Part shown: one piece after another, positions 32,617 through 42,092 of the stretch | How the letters are laid out: every line of letters starts with the position of its first letter | Numbering within the stretch: position 1 is the first letter of the stretch | Assembly: GCF_000379765.1 (NCBI RefSeq) | Contig: NZ_KB903454.1 | Span: forward strand, 486,987-550,986 | From: Flexithrix dorotheae DSM 6795 | GTDB taxonomy: Bacteria > Bacteroidota > Bacteroidia > Cytophagales > Flammeovirgaceae | Direction: 5' to 3' | Length of the DNA stretch: 64,000 bases | The notes under the pieces: generated by a model | The model's database searches: none | What the model saw: the letters and a program-made list of their open reading frames with translations, nothing else | Told to the model about the DNA's origin: nothing | Made by a program: the position numbers and the translations under genes

Positions 32617-35600
32617 CTAAAGCAATTCAGGTTCTTCTTTCTCCAATTGTAACCCTAATTTCCTTTTTTCTTCTATAGCCTTTTTATATTCCAGTGGGGG
32701 ACCAACTTTCTCAAGGATATTTACATAATTATCCCAGTGGTCATAATTAAAAGGGTCAAACTCTACGGATTTTCTACTCCAATCCCTTGCTTTTAATAAT
32801 TGGGTACTATCCGCACCCGAATGGAGCATGACGAAGGAACTTTCGAAATAAATACCCGGATCAATAAAATGACGGTCTACTTCAAATCCCCTGGCTATGA
32901 CTTTTTGAGCCTCACGGATCGCCTGTTCATGTTCACCGATTGCTGATAAAACCATTGCCAAAGTGGACCTGAAAACATAATTATCTTCCTCCCTAAGAGA
33001 GATGGCTGCTTTTATCCATCCCAATGCCTTTTGTTGTTGTTCCGGACTTTTTGTAGCCAAAATATCATAGGATTGGGCCACAATGTTATTTAGTCCCCGG
33101 GATTTGACTTTGGGATCGGTTTCTTTTTCGTAAAGTGTTGCGCTCAATTCCATCCATTCCCAGGCGTCTTTTTTGTTTAATTTGCACAGGATTTTTGTTT
33201 TTAGGGCTGCCTTTTTGGGGTCTTTTTTTAAATCAGTAGTTTTATTAATAAAGTTAAGCGCCAGTTCAAGAAAAACCGAATCATCAGTTGTAGAGAAAAT
33301 CAGGTTAGCAGAATAATAGTTTCTATCATTTTTTGTCCCAATATTACTGGCACCTAGTTCACCTCCCTCTAATAATTGCACCGCTTCATCCCTTTTTTTC
33401 AACCTGAATAAAGCAGCCATATAATTATAAGTATAAAAAAAGCTTTCCTCAAACGCCAACTTAGCATACTCCAGGGCCTGCTGGGATTTTCCGGAATCCA
33501 GGGAACTCTTCAATAATGTATTTGCCAGGCTATTATAAAAAACCTCAGGACGCATTTTCCCCGGATTAATTTCGTAATACTCCACCCCCTGCTTAAATGA
33601 TTGAATTGCTTTTTCTGGTTCATGCAGCTTCTTGTAAATTAATCCTTTTAAATAAGCAAGGTCAGAACTATTAGATTTTTCTAGGCTCCTGTCTGTCCAT
33701 TCAATTGATTTATTTAAAAAGGTAGAATCCCCTACCCAACTCTGCAAATCCGAAAGGAATCCATAAACAATTTCAGGCTGTTTTTCTTCACTGAAAGACA
33801 ACAAATATTCGTTCATATACCATTTACAAAGTTCTTCATATCTTTCAAGATTCGTATTTTCTTCCCTTTCATTAAACTCTTCAATCTCCATAAATCTGCT
33901 TATATGGCCTGGATTAATATTCCCGTAATTAAAAGCCACCTTCAATTCTTCCTTATAAAAGAAAATCCCCAAACAAAGTAAATTGGAAAGTAACAGACTT
34001 CTCCAAAGCATACCGTCCAGCTTTATTTTTTTCAGGATTAAGGCTACAATTAATAATCCCTGACCAATTAGCACCATTTGCAATTGGAAATCTGCAAAAT
34101 CCAACCCTAAAAAATTACTAAAAATCGCTATAAATAAAATGATAAAATTGATCCCCAGCAGATAAGACCAGACAGATCGATTTAACACAATTAAACTTTT
34201 ATTGGCCAAAAGAGCCGTATAAAGCAGCATTGTGGTTAATAATAGGAGCACTGAAAATTGGTTCTGGTTAAATAAAACCAGGTATAAAAACCAATAGAGC
34301 GACAATTCAGCCAAAATCCATCCTATTTTTTTTATTTTATTTAACTTAAATACCTTGATCAAACCAGCATCAGCATTTTGCCGCCATTCAGTTTCCTTTT
34401 CTGAAGAGAAAAAGATCTGAACTACCCGAACAAGGGAAAGTAAAGTAAATCCCAAAGTGGCCAGTGGCTGCCATTTGTAATTGAATTGACCTAAAAAAGC
34501 AAGCAAAACCATAAAGCCCACAATTCCGGATGAAATGGGCAAAAGGTAGGTTTTTCCAATGTAGAAAAAATCATCTTTAAACCAATAGTAAGCTGCTTTT
34601 CCTTTTTTTATAAAAGCTTCGCTGTTAAAATATAAAATAGTGAAAACAGCCAGTAGAGAAAAAGCTATGGCCAGGAATTTGGAGAAAAACAGGCCGCTGG
34701 CAATCAGAATAATAAAGAAAATAACCACACCCAAATCTCTGAAATATTGCATAAATCCTGCTATAGGATTGATTTCCCTCACATAAGCATTAGCTTCATT
34801 TAACTGGTTTAAAATCTTTTGATTCAGCAGTTTGAACCTTTTTTCATCCTCTTTAGAAACATGTTCTTTGAGCAGCAAATGCTCTTCCTTGTTATTTAGG
34901 GACCTAATCAGGTTAAAACATTGCTCTAATTTATCCGAAACATCCCTAAATCTCAATCTCGAGGCAATTACAACCAAAAACATGATAGAACAAAGCAGGG
35001 TGAGTATAGCCAAAATACTGAAAACATGTGTTTTTTCAGTCATTATTCCCATGGAGTTGAAAAGCCCTTCAAAATTGAGCAATAACAGCATATTGAAGAC
35101 ATCATTATACAATACCACAAAATCCTCCACCCCAGCTAGTGTGATTAAATCATTGGCAATTAATTGCAGAAAAGCACTAAAGGAAAGAGCACCAAATAAA
35201 GTACTTTCTATTACATAAGCTTCAATCCGTTGTTTTTTAGAAACAAAACCAGTTTCCAGACGGACGAATGCTTCATCATTTTCATCTGCAGATAATTTTT
35301 GTTGGAAGGTTAGTTCCTGCTTTTTTAAGGCTAATAATTTTGATATTTTGAGTTTTCCCGGAGAAATGGTATTCAACACAAAATAGAGATAAAGAAAGGT
35401 GATAAGGGCAAAAAATAACCCGATGTATCCCACAAGAAAATAGTCTATGTCCGAAAATTCATCAAATAACACATACATCAGGTTTCCTTCAAATGCCGCC
35501 ATCAGCACAATTAAGGTAAATTGCCATGCTTTGGGTTGAATTTTTATTCTGGAGGGTTTTTCATCTTTGAAATTGCTGAAAAGGTTTTCATAATACTGCC

Positions 35601-36252
35601 CTACTTTTTTTTGTCTGAGTTTTGCAAAAAATAAAACAACCAGAGCAATACCAATGATTTTGAGGAGAAAGAACAAAAGGGCAAATATTTGTCCTACATC
35701 ACCCTGGAAGAAAAAAATCAGGTTAAATACCCACAGAGAAGAAAATCTTAATACAAAATCAAGGGAAACCGGCAGTATGGAAGCCGGGATGAATAATGTT
35801 TTCTGGTATTTCTCTCTTTTAAACTTATTTAATAGATTTTTTTTAAGCAGGCTAACTTTCCTTTTATCCCCAACTTTTAATTCCAGTTTTCTATAAAATT
35901 TCCCTAGTTTTTCTTCCCTTTCATTTTTCACAAAGCCCTCTTTTGCCTTTTCGGCAAAGTGAAAATACAATTCTATAACGGCCAGGGTCTGGTGGAGAAT
36001 TTCATTTTCCTGACTGTGTATGGATTCCCAGATACTGTCTTCCTGATCGGATTTTTTAGCATTTACCCTGCTCCCATTGCTAATACATTGATTAATCACA
36101 TCTCTGGAATATTCTCCTTCTAAAATTTGGAACAGCGCTTCCCGCCATTCTATAGTTACATCGTCAGGAATGGAAAACAAGGTATCTTTACTGTGAATTA
36201 TCCTCGATGCCTGAAATAAAGCTTCTTTTGAAATTTGCATGTTAAAACTCAA
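32617..36252 (-). CDS. Large multi-pass membrane protein with C-terminal TPR-like repeats
   Basis: A 1,211-residue protein of unknown family. The first ~165 residues are soluble, helical and charged. From ~165 to ~800 there are more than a dozen hydrophobic helices in several groups, separated by cytoplasmic helical stretches. The last ~400 residues (from FMEIEEFNEREENTNLERYE) are helical pairs resembling tetratricopeptide repeats, for example LAYLKGLIYKKLHEPEKAIQ (~893) and VLSAIGEHEQAIREAQKVIA. No catalytic motif is visible. It might be a membrane scaffold. The start ATG at 36,252 is supported by the open frame. It stands alone between tetR and a 315-bp gap. Confidence 0.75.
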   Translation of the reverse strand: MSFNMQISKEALFQASRIIHSKDTLFSIPDDVTIEWREALFQILEGEYSRDVINQCISNGSRVNAKKSDQEDSIWESIHSQENEILHQTLAVIELYFHFAEKAKEGFVKNEREEKLGKFYRKLELKVGDKRKVSLLKKNLLNKFKREKYQKTLFIPASILPVSLDFVLRFSSLWVFNLIFFFQGDVGQIFALLFFLLKIIGIALVVLFFAKLRQKKVGQYYENLFSNFKDEKPSRIKIQPKAWQFTLIVLMAAFEGNLMYVLFDEFSDIDYFLVGYIGLFFALITFLYLYFVLNTISPGKLKISKLLALKKQELTFQQKLSADENDEAFVRLETGFVSKKQRIEAYVIESTLFGALSFSAFLQLIANDLITLAGVEDFVVLYNDVFNMLLLLNFEGLFNSMGIMTEKTHVFSILAILTLLCSIMFLVVIASRLRFRDVSDKLEQCFNLIRSLNNKEEHLLLKEHVSKEDEKRFKLLNQKILNQLNEANAYVREINPIAGFMQYFRDLGVVIFFIILIASGLFFSKFLAIAFSLLAVFTILYFNSEAFIKKGKAAYYWFKDDFFYIGKTYLLPISSGIVGFMVLLAFLGQFNYKWQPLATLGFTLLSLVRVVQIFFSSEKETEWRQNADAGLIKVFKLNKIKKIGWILAELSLYWFLYLVLFNQNQFSVLLLLTTMLLYTALLANKSLIVLNRSVWSYLLGINFIILFIAIFSNFLGLDFADFQLQMVLIGQGLLIVALILKKIKLDGMLWRSLLLSNLLCLGIFFYKEELKVAFNYGNINPGHISRFMEIEEFNEREENTNLERYEELCKWYMNEYLLSFSEEKQPEIVYGFLSDLQSWVGDSTFLNKSIEWTDRSLEKSNSSDLAYLKGLIYKKLHEPEKAIQSFKQGVEYYEINPGKMRPEVFYNSLANTLLKSSLDSGKSQQALEYAKLAFEESFFYTYNYMAALFRLKKRDEAVQLLEGGELGASNIGTKNDRNYYSANLIFSTTDDSVFLELALNFINKTTDLKKDPKKAALKTKILCKLNKKDAWEWMELSATLYEKETDPKVKSRGLNNIVAQSYDILATKSPEQQQKALGWIKAAISLREEDNYVFRSTLAMVLSAIGEHEQAIREAQKVIARGFEVDRHFIDPGIYFESSFVMLHSGADSTQLLKARDWSRKSVEFDPFNYDHWDNYVNILEKVGPPLEYKKAIEEKRKLGLQLEKEEPELL

Positions 36253-36567
36253 GAAAAAAATTCAATGGGGAATTTAGTAAAGAATAAAAATAACTTCTCA
36301 TTTTCTTCTTGTTCTTTTTGCTCAAAAAGTCTTTGTTTTTTGTGGCAAAAGCCATCATGAGCAAAAAACACCGCCTATAAATTTGAACATTTTTTCAACT
36401 TTAATTAAACAAGCGAAATTTTAAACTCTAATTTAAAATTAAAGCTTATAAAGCCCAATAATGAAAAGCAATTGCGCTATTAAATTCACCAGGAAGATAT
36501 AAAAAGGCTTTTCAGGATGAGCAATTTAATACAGATAAATAAGCTGGATTAAAACAACTGGAATTTT
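36253..36567. other. 315-bp intergenic region
   Basis: AT-rich, with no gene seen. It contains TTTTTGCTCAAAAAG and the nearby GAGCAAAAAAC (36,317-36,370), an imperfect inverted arrangement of unknown meaning, and presumably the promoter of the large membrane protein. Confidence 0.4.
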
Positions 36568-37176
36568 TTAATAGGCTTTTACCTTTTCTCTAAATTCCTG
36601 AAAGGTATCGAAAATACTTCCGATCACAACCATATTTACCAGCCATTGAGGAAGAAAATCATTAGGTTCTGCAAAAATCTGATAAATCACCTCAGTAGTT
36701 CCGTCTTCCTGAGGAATAAATTTCCAGGAACCTTCAGATTTTTTAATTCTTTTTTTTCCATCAGCTTCAGGAATAAAATCTGGCATACTTTCTAAAAAAA
36801 TAGTTACAGCCCCTGATTTTTGATCCACCACCAGTTTGTTTTTACTTACCAGATCCTTGTTATTGAAAGGCCAGGGAATATCTATTTCTGCGTAGGTGTA
36901 CCAGAGAGAATCATTTTCTATTTTAAGGTCTTTGAACTCCACCACTCTGTTAATCCAATCCTTTCCGGCATTTGCATCTTTTATTAAGGCGACACAGCTT
37001 TCCACAGAAGATTCCAGTTTTACTGTAGCCTTTATCTGTTTAAAACCAACTTCTTCAATATTTTTGGTGTAAATCTGGATGCCGGATTTATCTTTGGCGA
37101 GTTTCCAGTCGGCAAAAAACATGTAGGAAGGAACAAAAATTTCAAAAAGGCTGGCAAGCACTAAAGTGAATAACAT
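36568..37176 (-). CDS. START-domain lipid-binding protein, secreted or membrane-anchored
   Basis: A 202-residue protein. An N-terminal hydrophobic stretch (MLFTLVLASLFEIFVPSYMF) is followed by a START/SRPBCC-type helix-grip fold: WKLAKDKSGIQIYTKNIE, WYTYAEIDIPWPFNNKDLV, then PQWLVNMVVIGSIFDTFQEF, the C-terminal lid helix. Proteins of this type bind lipids or other hydrophobic ligands. The N-terminus could be a signal peptide or anchor. A rhodanese gene lies just upstream (20 bp) and an S4 gene before it, all on the same strand, so the three are likely co-transcribed. Confidence 0.82.
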   Translation of the reverse strand: MLFTLVLASLFEIFVPSYMFFADWKLAKDKSGIQIYTKNIEEVGFKQIKATVKLESSVESCVALIKDANAGKDWINRVVEFKDLKIENDSLWYTYAEIDIPWPFNNKDLVSKNKLVVDQKSGAVTIFLESMPDFIPEADGKKRIKKSEGSWKFIPQEDGTTEVIYQIFAEPNDFLPQWLVNMVVIGSIFDTFQEFREKVKAY

Positions 37177-37196
37177 AGCTGACGATTAGTAATTTT

Positions 37197-37679
37197 CTAG
37201 TAAATTTTTTCCCCTTTGACCAACCACTTTCCCCATTCTTCATTGTAGGCATGCACTTTTTCCGTAGGTTTATGAGTTTCGGTAAAAACAGGTTTTCCTT
37301 CATTTACCCAGGAAAATATCCCTCCGTAAAGATTTGAAACATTTTTATAACCCATTTTTATCAGCCTTTCGGCAATTTTTTCACTTCTATAACCAACTGA
37401 ACAATAGACTACAATTTTCTGGTCTTTGGAGATTCCTTCCAAAGCATTTCTTCGGAAAGTATTGTATCCAACCCAATGTGCATTTTTCAAATGGCTCACC
37501 TCAAATTCCTCTTTTTCTCTGGCATCAAGTAAAACAATATCTTCAGTCAGATTTAAATCTTCAGTATGAACCTCATCAACAGAATGAGCCAGCAGATCAT
37601 CCACCATTTTATTAAATTCAACCTGGCAAAAAGCAGAAGGGGACAACAAGACAAGAAACAAAAAAATAACTTTTACCAT
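37197..37679 (-). CDS. Rhodanese-like domain protein, exported
   Basis: About 160 residues. The ATG at 37,679 gives MVKVIFLFLVLLSPSAFCQV, a signal peptide. A single rhodanese domain follows, with LLDAREKEEFEVSHLKNAHW and the active-site loop VVYCSVGYRSEKIAERL (Cys as sulfur acceptor). It should act in the periplasm or at the outer face of the inner membrane, transferring sulfur or reducing thiols on an unknown partner. The frame is open 11 codons upstream, but the chosen start puts the signal peptide at the N-terminus. It lies 20 bp upstream of the START gene. Confidence 0.88.
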   Translation of the reverse strand: MVKVIFLFLVLLSPSAFCQVEFNKMVDDLLAHSVDEVHTEDLNLTEDIVLLDAREKEEFEVSHLKNAHWVGYNTFRRNALEGISKDQKIVVYCSVGYRSEKIAERLIKMGYKNVSNLYGGIFSWVNEGKPVFTETHKPTEKVHAYNEEWGKWLVKGEKIY

Positions 37680-37741
37680 GAAAATAAGATCTTTTGAAAA
37701 TAACACCTCCAATCACATAATGTTCCCAAACCTCTTCATTT

Positions 37742-38137
37742 TCAGTCATCCTCTTCATCATCATCGTAGCCAAAATATTCAAATAAGCGGTCAATATCCC
37801 TTCTTTCCTTCTTAGTAGGTCTGCCAAGACCTTTTTCTCTGTTAGATTGTGAAGAAATCCTGATCATTTCCAGCTTATCCAATTCTTCCTGTGGCGTTAC
37901 ATCAGTAATATAATTTTCCACCAATTTTGCTGAAACCCTGTTTTTCAACAATTCCTTTACTTTAAATTTTCGGGTGATAGCCCCTCTTTTTACCTCAAAA
38001 AAATCTCCTACTTTTACCTCTCTGGAAGACTTTACATTTTGCCCGTTAAGCATAATCCTACCACTTTTACAGGCTTCTGAAGCAATGGTTCTGGTTTTAC
38101 AAATTCGAACCGCCCAAATAAATTTATCAATTCTCAT
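37742..38137 (-). CDS. S4-domain RNA-binding protein, Hsp15-like
   Basis: A 131-residue protein with an N-terminal S4 RNA-binding domain (MRIDKFIWAVRICKTRTIAS, then CKSGRIMLNGQNVKSSREV) and a basic middle. The C-terminal tail is strongly acidic (FGYDDDEEDD). This matches Hsp15/HslR-type proteins, which in other bacteria bind stalled 50S subunits carrying peptidyl-tRNA. It is cytoplasmic. It is first of a probable three-gene group with the rhodanese and START genes (62 bp gap). Confidence 0.9.
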   Translation of the reverse strand: MRIDKFIWAVRICKTRTIASEACKSGRIMLNGQNVKSSREVKVGDFFEVKRGAITRKFKVKELLKNRVSAKLVENYITDVTPQEELDKLEMIRISSQSNREKGLGRPTKKERRDIDRLFEYFGYDDDEEDD

Positions 38138-38440
38138 CTCCTTTCAGCAATCAATTTTATAATATCAATCTGGTAAATTCCGGTTTTAAAGTTAGTTAAT
38201 TTGACAATTCCGATCATCATTTCTAGATTCCGGAATAATCTTTTTTAACTTTGGGCTATATTTTTTTTATATTCCAATACTGATTTTCAGCCAGTTAGGT
38301 AAACAAGAAAGTTTACCAATATGCACAAAAATTTTCCAGGTTAATTTGAATAAATAATTATTTTTCCTGAGATTGACTAAAACATCAAACAGGTATATAT
38401 TACCTGTCTATTTCTACCATTGAAAAACATTAATTTATAA
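38138..38440. other. 303-bp intergenic divergent region
   Basis: AT-rich region between the divergent S4 and RraA-like genes. No gene or strong hairpin is seen; it should contain both promoters. Confidence 0.4.
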
Positions 38441-39373
38441 TTGAAAATGAAAAAAGCTAAACTATTCCTACTGACAATCCTTTGTCTTGTAATAACTCCT
38501 GGTATTTATGCTCAAATTTCTTCCAAGGCAGATGTAGAGTTTTATACTGCAGAATGGACAGGTGAAAGACTGCCCGATGGTAGGCCTAAAGTTCCTGATA
38601 ATATAATTGAAAGGATGAAGAAAATCTCTATCGAAGAGGCCTGGGGAGTATTAAGAAATGAAGGATTTCACAATCAGTTCGAAGGGAACTGGATGATGAT
38701 TCATGACAAGCAAACCATTTGTGGAAGGGCATTAACCGCTACATACCTTCCAAAACATTCTTCCTTTGAAGAAAGAGTTAAGAAAAAAGGTCATGACAAC
38801 GGCAGAGTTGGGGCGATGAACTCCTGGCCTATTGATATGTTACAGAATGGGGATGTATATGTAGCAGATGCATTTGGTAAAATTGTGGATGGTACACTCA
38901 TAGGAGATAATTTGGGTAATTCCATTTATGCAAAATCAAAAAATGGAGTGGTTTTTAATGGTTCACTCCGAGATCTTCAGGGTTTAGAAAAAATCGAAGG
39001 ATTTAATGCATTTGTAAAAGGATGGGACCCCTCTTTTATTCAGGAAATGATGCTTTACGGACTAAATTCCCCAACCAGAATCGGGCGGGCAATCGTAATG
39101 CCTGGAGACATCGTATTGGCAAAACGAGAAGGAGTAATTTTCATTCCGGCTTACCTTGCCGAAAAAGTGGTGATCAATGCAGAATTTATCGCCTTAAGAG
39201 ATGAATTTGGAATTGAAAAACTTAAAGAAGGGAAATATACTCCGGGAGAAATTGATACGCGATGGACCGATGAAATTAAAAAAGATTTCTTATCATGGTT
39301 GGATGCTAATCCCGATAAATTACCCATGACCAGAGCTGAATTAGATGAATTTATGAAAAAAAGAAACTGGTAA
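38441..39373 (+). CDS. RraA-like (demethylmenaquinone methyltransferase-like) protein with signal peptide
   Basis: A 310-residue protein. An N-terminal signal peptide (KLFLLTILCLVITPGIYAQ) is followed by an RraA-type alpha/beta domain: NGDVYVADAFGKIVDGTLIG (~141-160), GVVFNGSLRDLQGLE (~169-183) and VMPGDIVLAKREGVIFIPAY (~221-240). RraA relatives include RNase E regulators and HMG/CHA aldolases that retain a metal-binding Arg-Asp, present here in SLRDL. Export to the periplasm is unusual for this family. The name demethylmenaquinone methyltransferase is a historical misannotation of this fold and is not supported. It is monocistronic, with a terminator 64 bp after the stop. Confidence 0.85.
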   Translation: MKMKKAKLFLLTILCLVITPGIYAQISSKADVEFYTAEWTGERLPDGRPKVPDNIIERMKKISIEEAWGVLRNEGFHNQFEGNWMMIHDKQTICGRALTATYLPKHSSFEERVKKKGHDNGRVGAMNSWPIDMLQNGDVYVADAFGKIVDGTLIGDNLGNSIYAKSKNGVVFNGSLRDLQGLEKIEGFNAFVKGWDPSFIQEMMLYGLNSPTRIGRAIVMPGDIVLAKREGVIFIPAYLAEKVVINAEFIALRDEFGIEKLKEGKYTPGEIDTRWTDEIKKDFLSWLDANPDKLPMTRAELDEFMKKRNW

Positions 39374-39436
39374 TGTTAAACCTATAGACTTGCAAAAACT
39401 ACTCTGTAATCAAATCAGAACAGAAAAACACCGATT

Positions 39437-39472
39437 AAAACCTGCCTAAAAAAATGAGGCAGGTTTTTTTTT
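39437..39472 (+). terminator. Intrinsic terminator after the RraA-like gene
   Basis: Arms AAAACCTGCCT (39,437-39,447) and AGGCAGGTTTT (39,457-39,467) with a 9-nt loop, followed by a T tract. Confidence 0.9.
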
Positions 39473-39576
39473 ACAAAATATGTAAATGGATTATTTTTTG
39501 TTTCGTTACTAATCAACAACATTAAAAATTATTATTCGTAATAACACTTATTTAAATAATTATCCAATTTAAAGCA

Positions 39577-40440
39577 ATGATGAAAAAACTTATTTTTCAA
39601 TTATTAGTAGTAGGATCTTTCATTACTTTCCTAGCAAGCTGCGATGATGACAGCGAAACCGAAAAAACCCCTCTAACGGAAGCTGAGGGTAAAGTAGTAG
39701 TGCAGGATATCGTTACATTGACGGCCGAAATAAACAGTTTGAATATGATGGGGCTTGATGCCTTTTCTACTGGAATGGGAAATTCAGGTGGCAGATATGC
39801 TGAAGATGAATTCTGTGGTGAAATTGAATTTTCTTACACGGAAACTCAGGTCAAAATGTCTGTAGACTACGGAGACCAGGGATGCGAAGATGAAGACGGA
39901 TCTTTAATGAAAGGGAAAATTATTTTTACAATCGAAGGAAATGGAGAAGGTTCTACCATTACCCAAACTATGGAACTTGTTAATTTCTCAAGTGATGGAA
40001 ATGGAATCAATGGTACATTTACTTCTGTAATCTCTAACTTTAATGAAGAAGATTTTAGTTCAGCGATCATCACAACAAGCGCAAATGATGTAACCCTTAC
40101 CTTTGCCGAGGATGGTTCTACGTTAAAATACAGTGGTACACATACTTATAGTTTTGAAATTAACTCAGAAGATTTTGAGTTGGAAGTACTTAAAGTAGAT
40201 GGAACTGCAACTATGGTAAGTAGAAAAGGAATTACTATCAGTTATGACATCCAGAATGATCTGAATTACAAATCAGCATGTTTTGAAAAGGATGTTTACC
40301 ATGCCGTGGCTGGTTTAATGGCTGTTTCTACAAGTATTCACAACGACTTCACATTGGATTTTGGAGATTCAACTTGTGACAATATTGTTACTGTGAAGAC
40401 AGGCGATTTAGAATTTGACCTGGAATTGGAAAATGAGTAA
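39577..40440 (+). CDS. Hypothetical lipoprotein
   Basis: A 287-residue protein with a lipoprotein signal peptide, the lipobox FLASC ending at Cys23, followed by acidic DDDSETEK. An acidic stretch after the Cys is often linked to surface exposure in Bacteroidota, which is inference here. The mature part is acidic and beta-rich, with regular strands such as GKIIFTIEGNGEGSTITQTM and HTYSFEINSEDFELEVLKV, and has five further cysteines that could pair. No family recognised. It stands alone, with a terminator 22 bp after the stop. Confidence 0.75.
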   Translation: MMKKLIFQLLVVGSFITFLASCDDDSETEKTPLTEAEGKVVVQDIVTLTAEINSLNMMGLDAFSTGMGNSGGRYAEDEFCGEIEFSYTETQVKMSVDYGDQGCEDEDGSLMKGKIIFTIEGNGEGSTITQTMELVNFSSDGNGINGTFTSVISNFNEEDFSSAIITTSANDVTLTFAEDGSTLKYSGTHTYSFEINSEDFELEVLKVDGTATMVSRKGITISYDIQNDLNYKSACFEKDVYHAVAGLMAVSTSIHNDFTLDFGDSTCDNIVTVKTGDLEFDLELENE

Positions 40441-40462
40441 AAAAGAAAAAAATCCTAAAATG

Positions 40463-40487
40463 AGCCCCTGCAAAGGGGCTTTTTTTA
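40463..40487 (+). terminator. Intrinsic terminator after the lipoprotein gene
   Basis: AGCCCC (40,463-40,468) pairs with GGGGCT (40,475-40,480) over a 6-nt loop, followed by seven Ts. The convergent gene ends at 40,495. Confidence 0.85.
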
Positions 40488-40494
40488 TGTTCAA

Positions 40495-40917
40495 TTATTT
40501 CAATAACCAGCTTTCTGCATTATCGTAATTCCCAAAAATTTCAACTTTTAGCTTGGGACATTTTGATTTGATTTTGGCCACATCCTCCTTGGTTTGAAAA
40601 TTAGCCACAAAATTTACCGCTGCTACCACTGCAATATTTTTATTTCCAAAATAACTAAGCTTTCTTGAAGCCCTTGGATACCAGTTTTCCATCCACCAGC
40701 TAAATGCTTCTGGTTTTACATGCATAAAATTCTGATCTAATAAAATTTTCTGCACCTTTTTATGGTATAAATCTGAGTCTAAGATTGTTTCCCAGGCCTT
40801 TTTAAATTCCTCCAGAGTGGTAAATCCATAGTAAATCACCTCCATTAAAGCAAGGGCTTCATGGACCACTATGGTAATTGTATCACCAGCGAAAAGGATT
40901 GTTCTTTTTTCTTTCAT
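40495..40917 (-). CDS. STAS/SpoIIAA-like small protein, hypothetical
   Basis: About 140 residues, starting at the ATG at 40,917 (MKEKRTILFAGDTITIVVHE). It shows alternating strands and helices and ends with EIFGNYDNAESWLLK, the same C-terminal layout as the gene at 24,572. It is divergent from a related gene that begins at 41,023, 105 bp away. No catalytic residues are visible. Likely a regulatory or partner-binding STAS/SEC14-like fold, but this is structural inference. Confidence 0.55.
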   Translation of the reverse strand: MKEKRTILFAGDTITIVVHEALALMEVIYYGFTTLEEFKKAWETILDSDLYHKKVQKILLDQNFMHVKPEAFSWWMENWYPRASRKLSYFGNKNIAVVAAVNFVANFQTKEDVAKIKSKCPKLKVEIFGNYDNAESWLLK

Positions 40918-41022
40918 ATGCACCAAATCCCACTCAATATTATTTATTCTAATGACTTTTCAAAAATTTTAATTAATTTAAAATCTCAAAACTACACTTT
41001 TGATTTTTTAATCTTAATTCAG

Positions 41023-41448
41023 ATGGAAAAATTCATTTTAGCTAACGGTACAGACAGAATTTGCAGTAAAATTCAAATTAATCACTTTGACCAAATGGTT
41101 ACCTTAAAATATTTTGGCAGCCAAAATGAAGAAAGTATCAAAGAAGCCTATTGCAAGGTATTGGAAACTTTCGAAAGCTTCAAAGGTGAACTTTTCAGAT
41201 TTCTTCCCGACCAAAGTGAACTGGAAACAGAAGAAAAAAATCACGATAAAAATTTACCAAAAAATGTCCTGAAGCAATTGGTACAAGCTGGTGTAAAGTA
41301 TGTTGGAGCGGTAGAGAATCCGGAAAAAATTCCTAACCCCAAAAATACAGTGACACTCCTTACACCAAATGAAAAGGATAGCGGAATTTCAGTTGCCTCC
41401 TTCTCTTCATTCGATGAAGCATACGACTGGCTTACTTCCAAACATTAA
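41023..41448 (+). CDS. STAS/SpoIIAA-like small protein, hypothetical
   Basis: A 141-residue soluble protein. The ATG at 41,023 (MEKFILANGTDRICSKIQIN) is preferred over the frame open from 40,861, because the upstream part overlaps the divergent gene and reads as noncoding. It ends VASFSSFDEAYDWLTSKH, similar in layout to the two related proteins. It has a charged linker (ELETEEKNHDKNLPKNV) in the middle. A strong terminator follows. Function unknown; probably a partner or paralogue of the divergent neighbour. Confidence 0.55.
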   Translation: MEKFILANGTDRICSKIQINHFDQMVTLKYFGSQNEESIKEAYCKVLETFESFKGELFRFLPDQSELETEEKNHDKNLPKNVLKQLVQAGVKYVGAVENPEKIPNPKNTVTLLTPNEKDSGISVASFSSFDEAYDWLTSKH

Positions 41449-41516
41449 TTTCTACTAATTGAGCAAATCTACTATTCACCCAATAAGGGGGTATTATTTC
41501 TTTAAATTTACCCTAT

Positions 41517-41552
41517 AAAAAAAGCCTGTTTCTAAGAAAAACAGGCTTTTTG
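41517..41552 (+). terminator. Intrinsic terminator after the STAS-like gene
   Basis: Arms AAAAAGCCTGTTT and AAACAGGCTTTTT enclose a short loop and end in a T tract, about 70 bp after the stop. Confidence 0.88.
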
Positions 41553-42092
41553 TTCCTAGTGTCAAATTAATTTTTATAAAAACAATATTGCAAAGCCATT
41601 CAATTACCATTACAGGTTTAAAATACCTTGCATTGTTTATCCAAAAATATAATTAAAATTGTGATATAAAAAGAATTTTTAAGGTAAAAAGACAATTCTT
41701 CTCCCTCAATCTGTTTATTTCAAGGTTAAAAATACGTTGCCTGTTCCAAGTTTAAACCCTTGATTGTACCCAAAAACAGCGTACCTTATTTTGGGGGATA
41801 AAATATTCTAAAAAGTCACTGTCCACTGCTTATTATCTTTAATGAAAAAACTTTTTTCAGGATAATTTTGAAACCTTCAATCATAGTGGGAGGTTTTATA
41901 CCATTCCTGGAAGCAATTTAATATGGTAAAAATTCATTAGATTGCGGCCCAAATCATGGTTGGTTGATCCATAACTTACCCTTTGGCCATTCAACTTCAA
42001 TTTGAAATAGGAAATAACAAAAGGATGGGTCTTGGAATTAATTGAATAAAAAAAATAAAAGCCATTTTAAGGTTAGATTTCATTAATAAAAC
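41553..42092. other. 540-bp AT-rich intergenic region
   Basis: I find no plausible reading frame, RNA gene or strong hairpin. The last part presumably carries the promoter of the SDR gene. Confidence 0.45.

Noticed and set aside
38441..39373. Calling the RraA-like gene a menaquinone methyltransferase
   Set aside because: There is no SAM-binding motif. RraA-type residues and fold are present instead.
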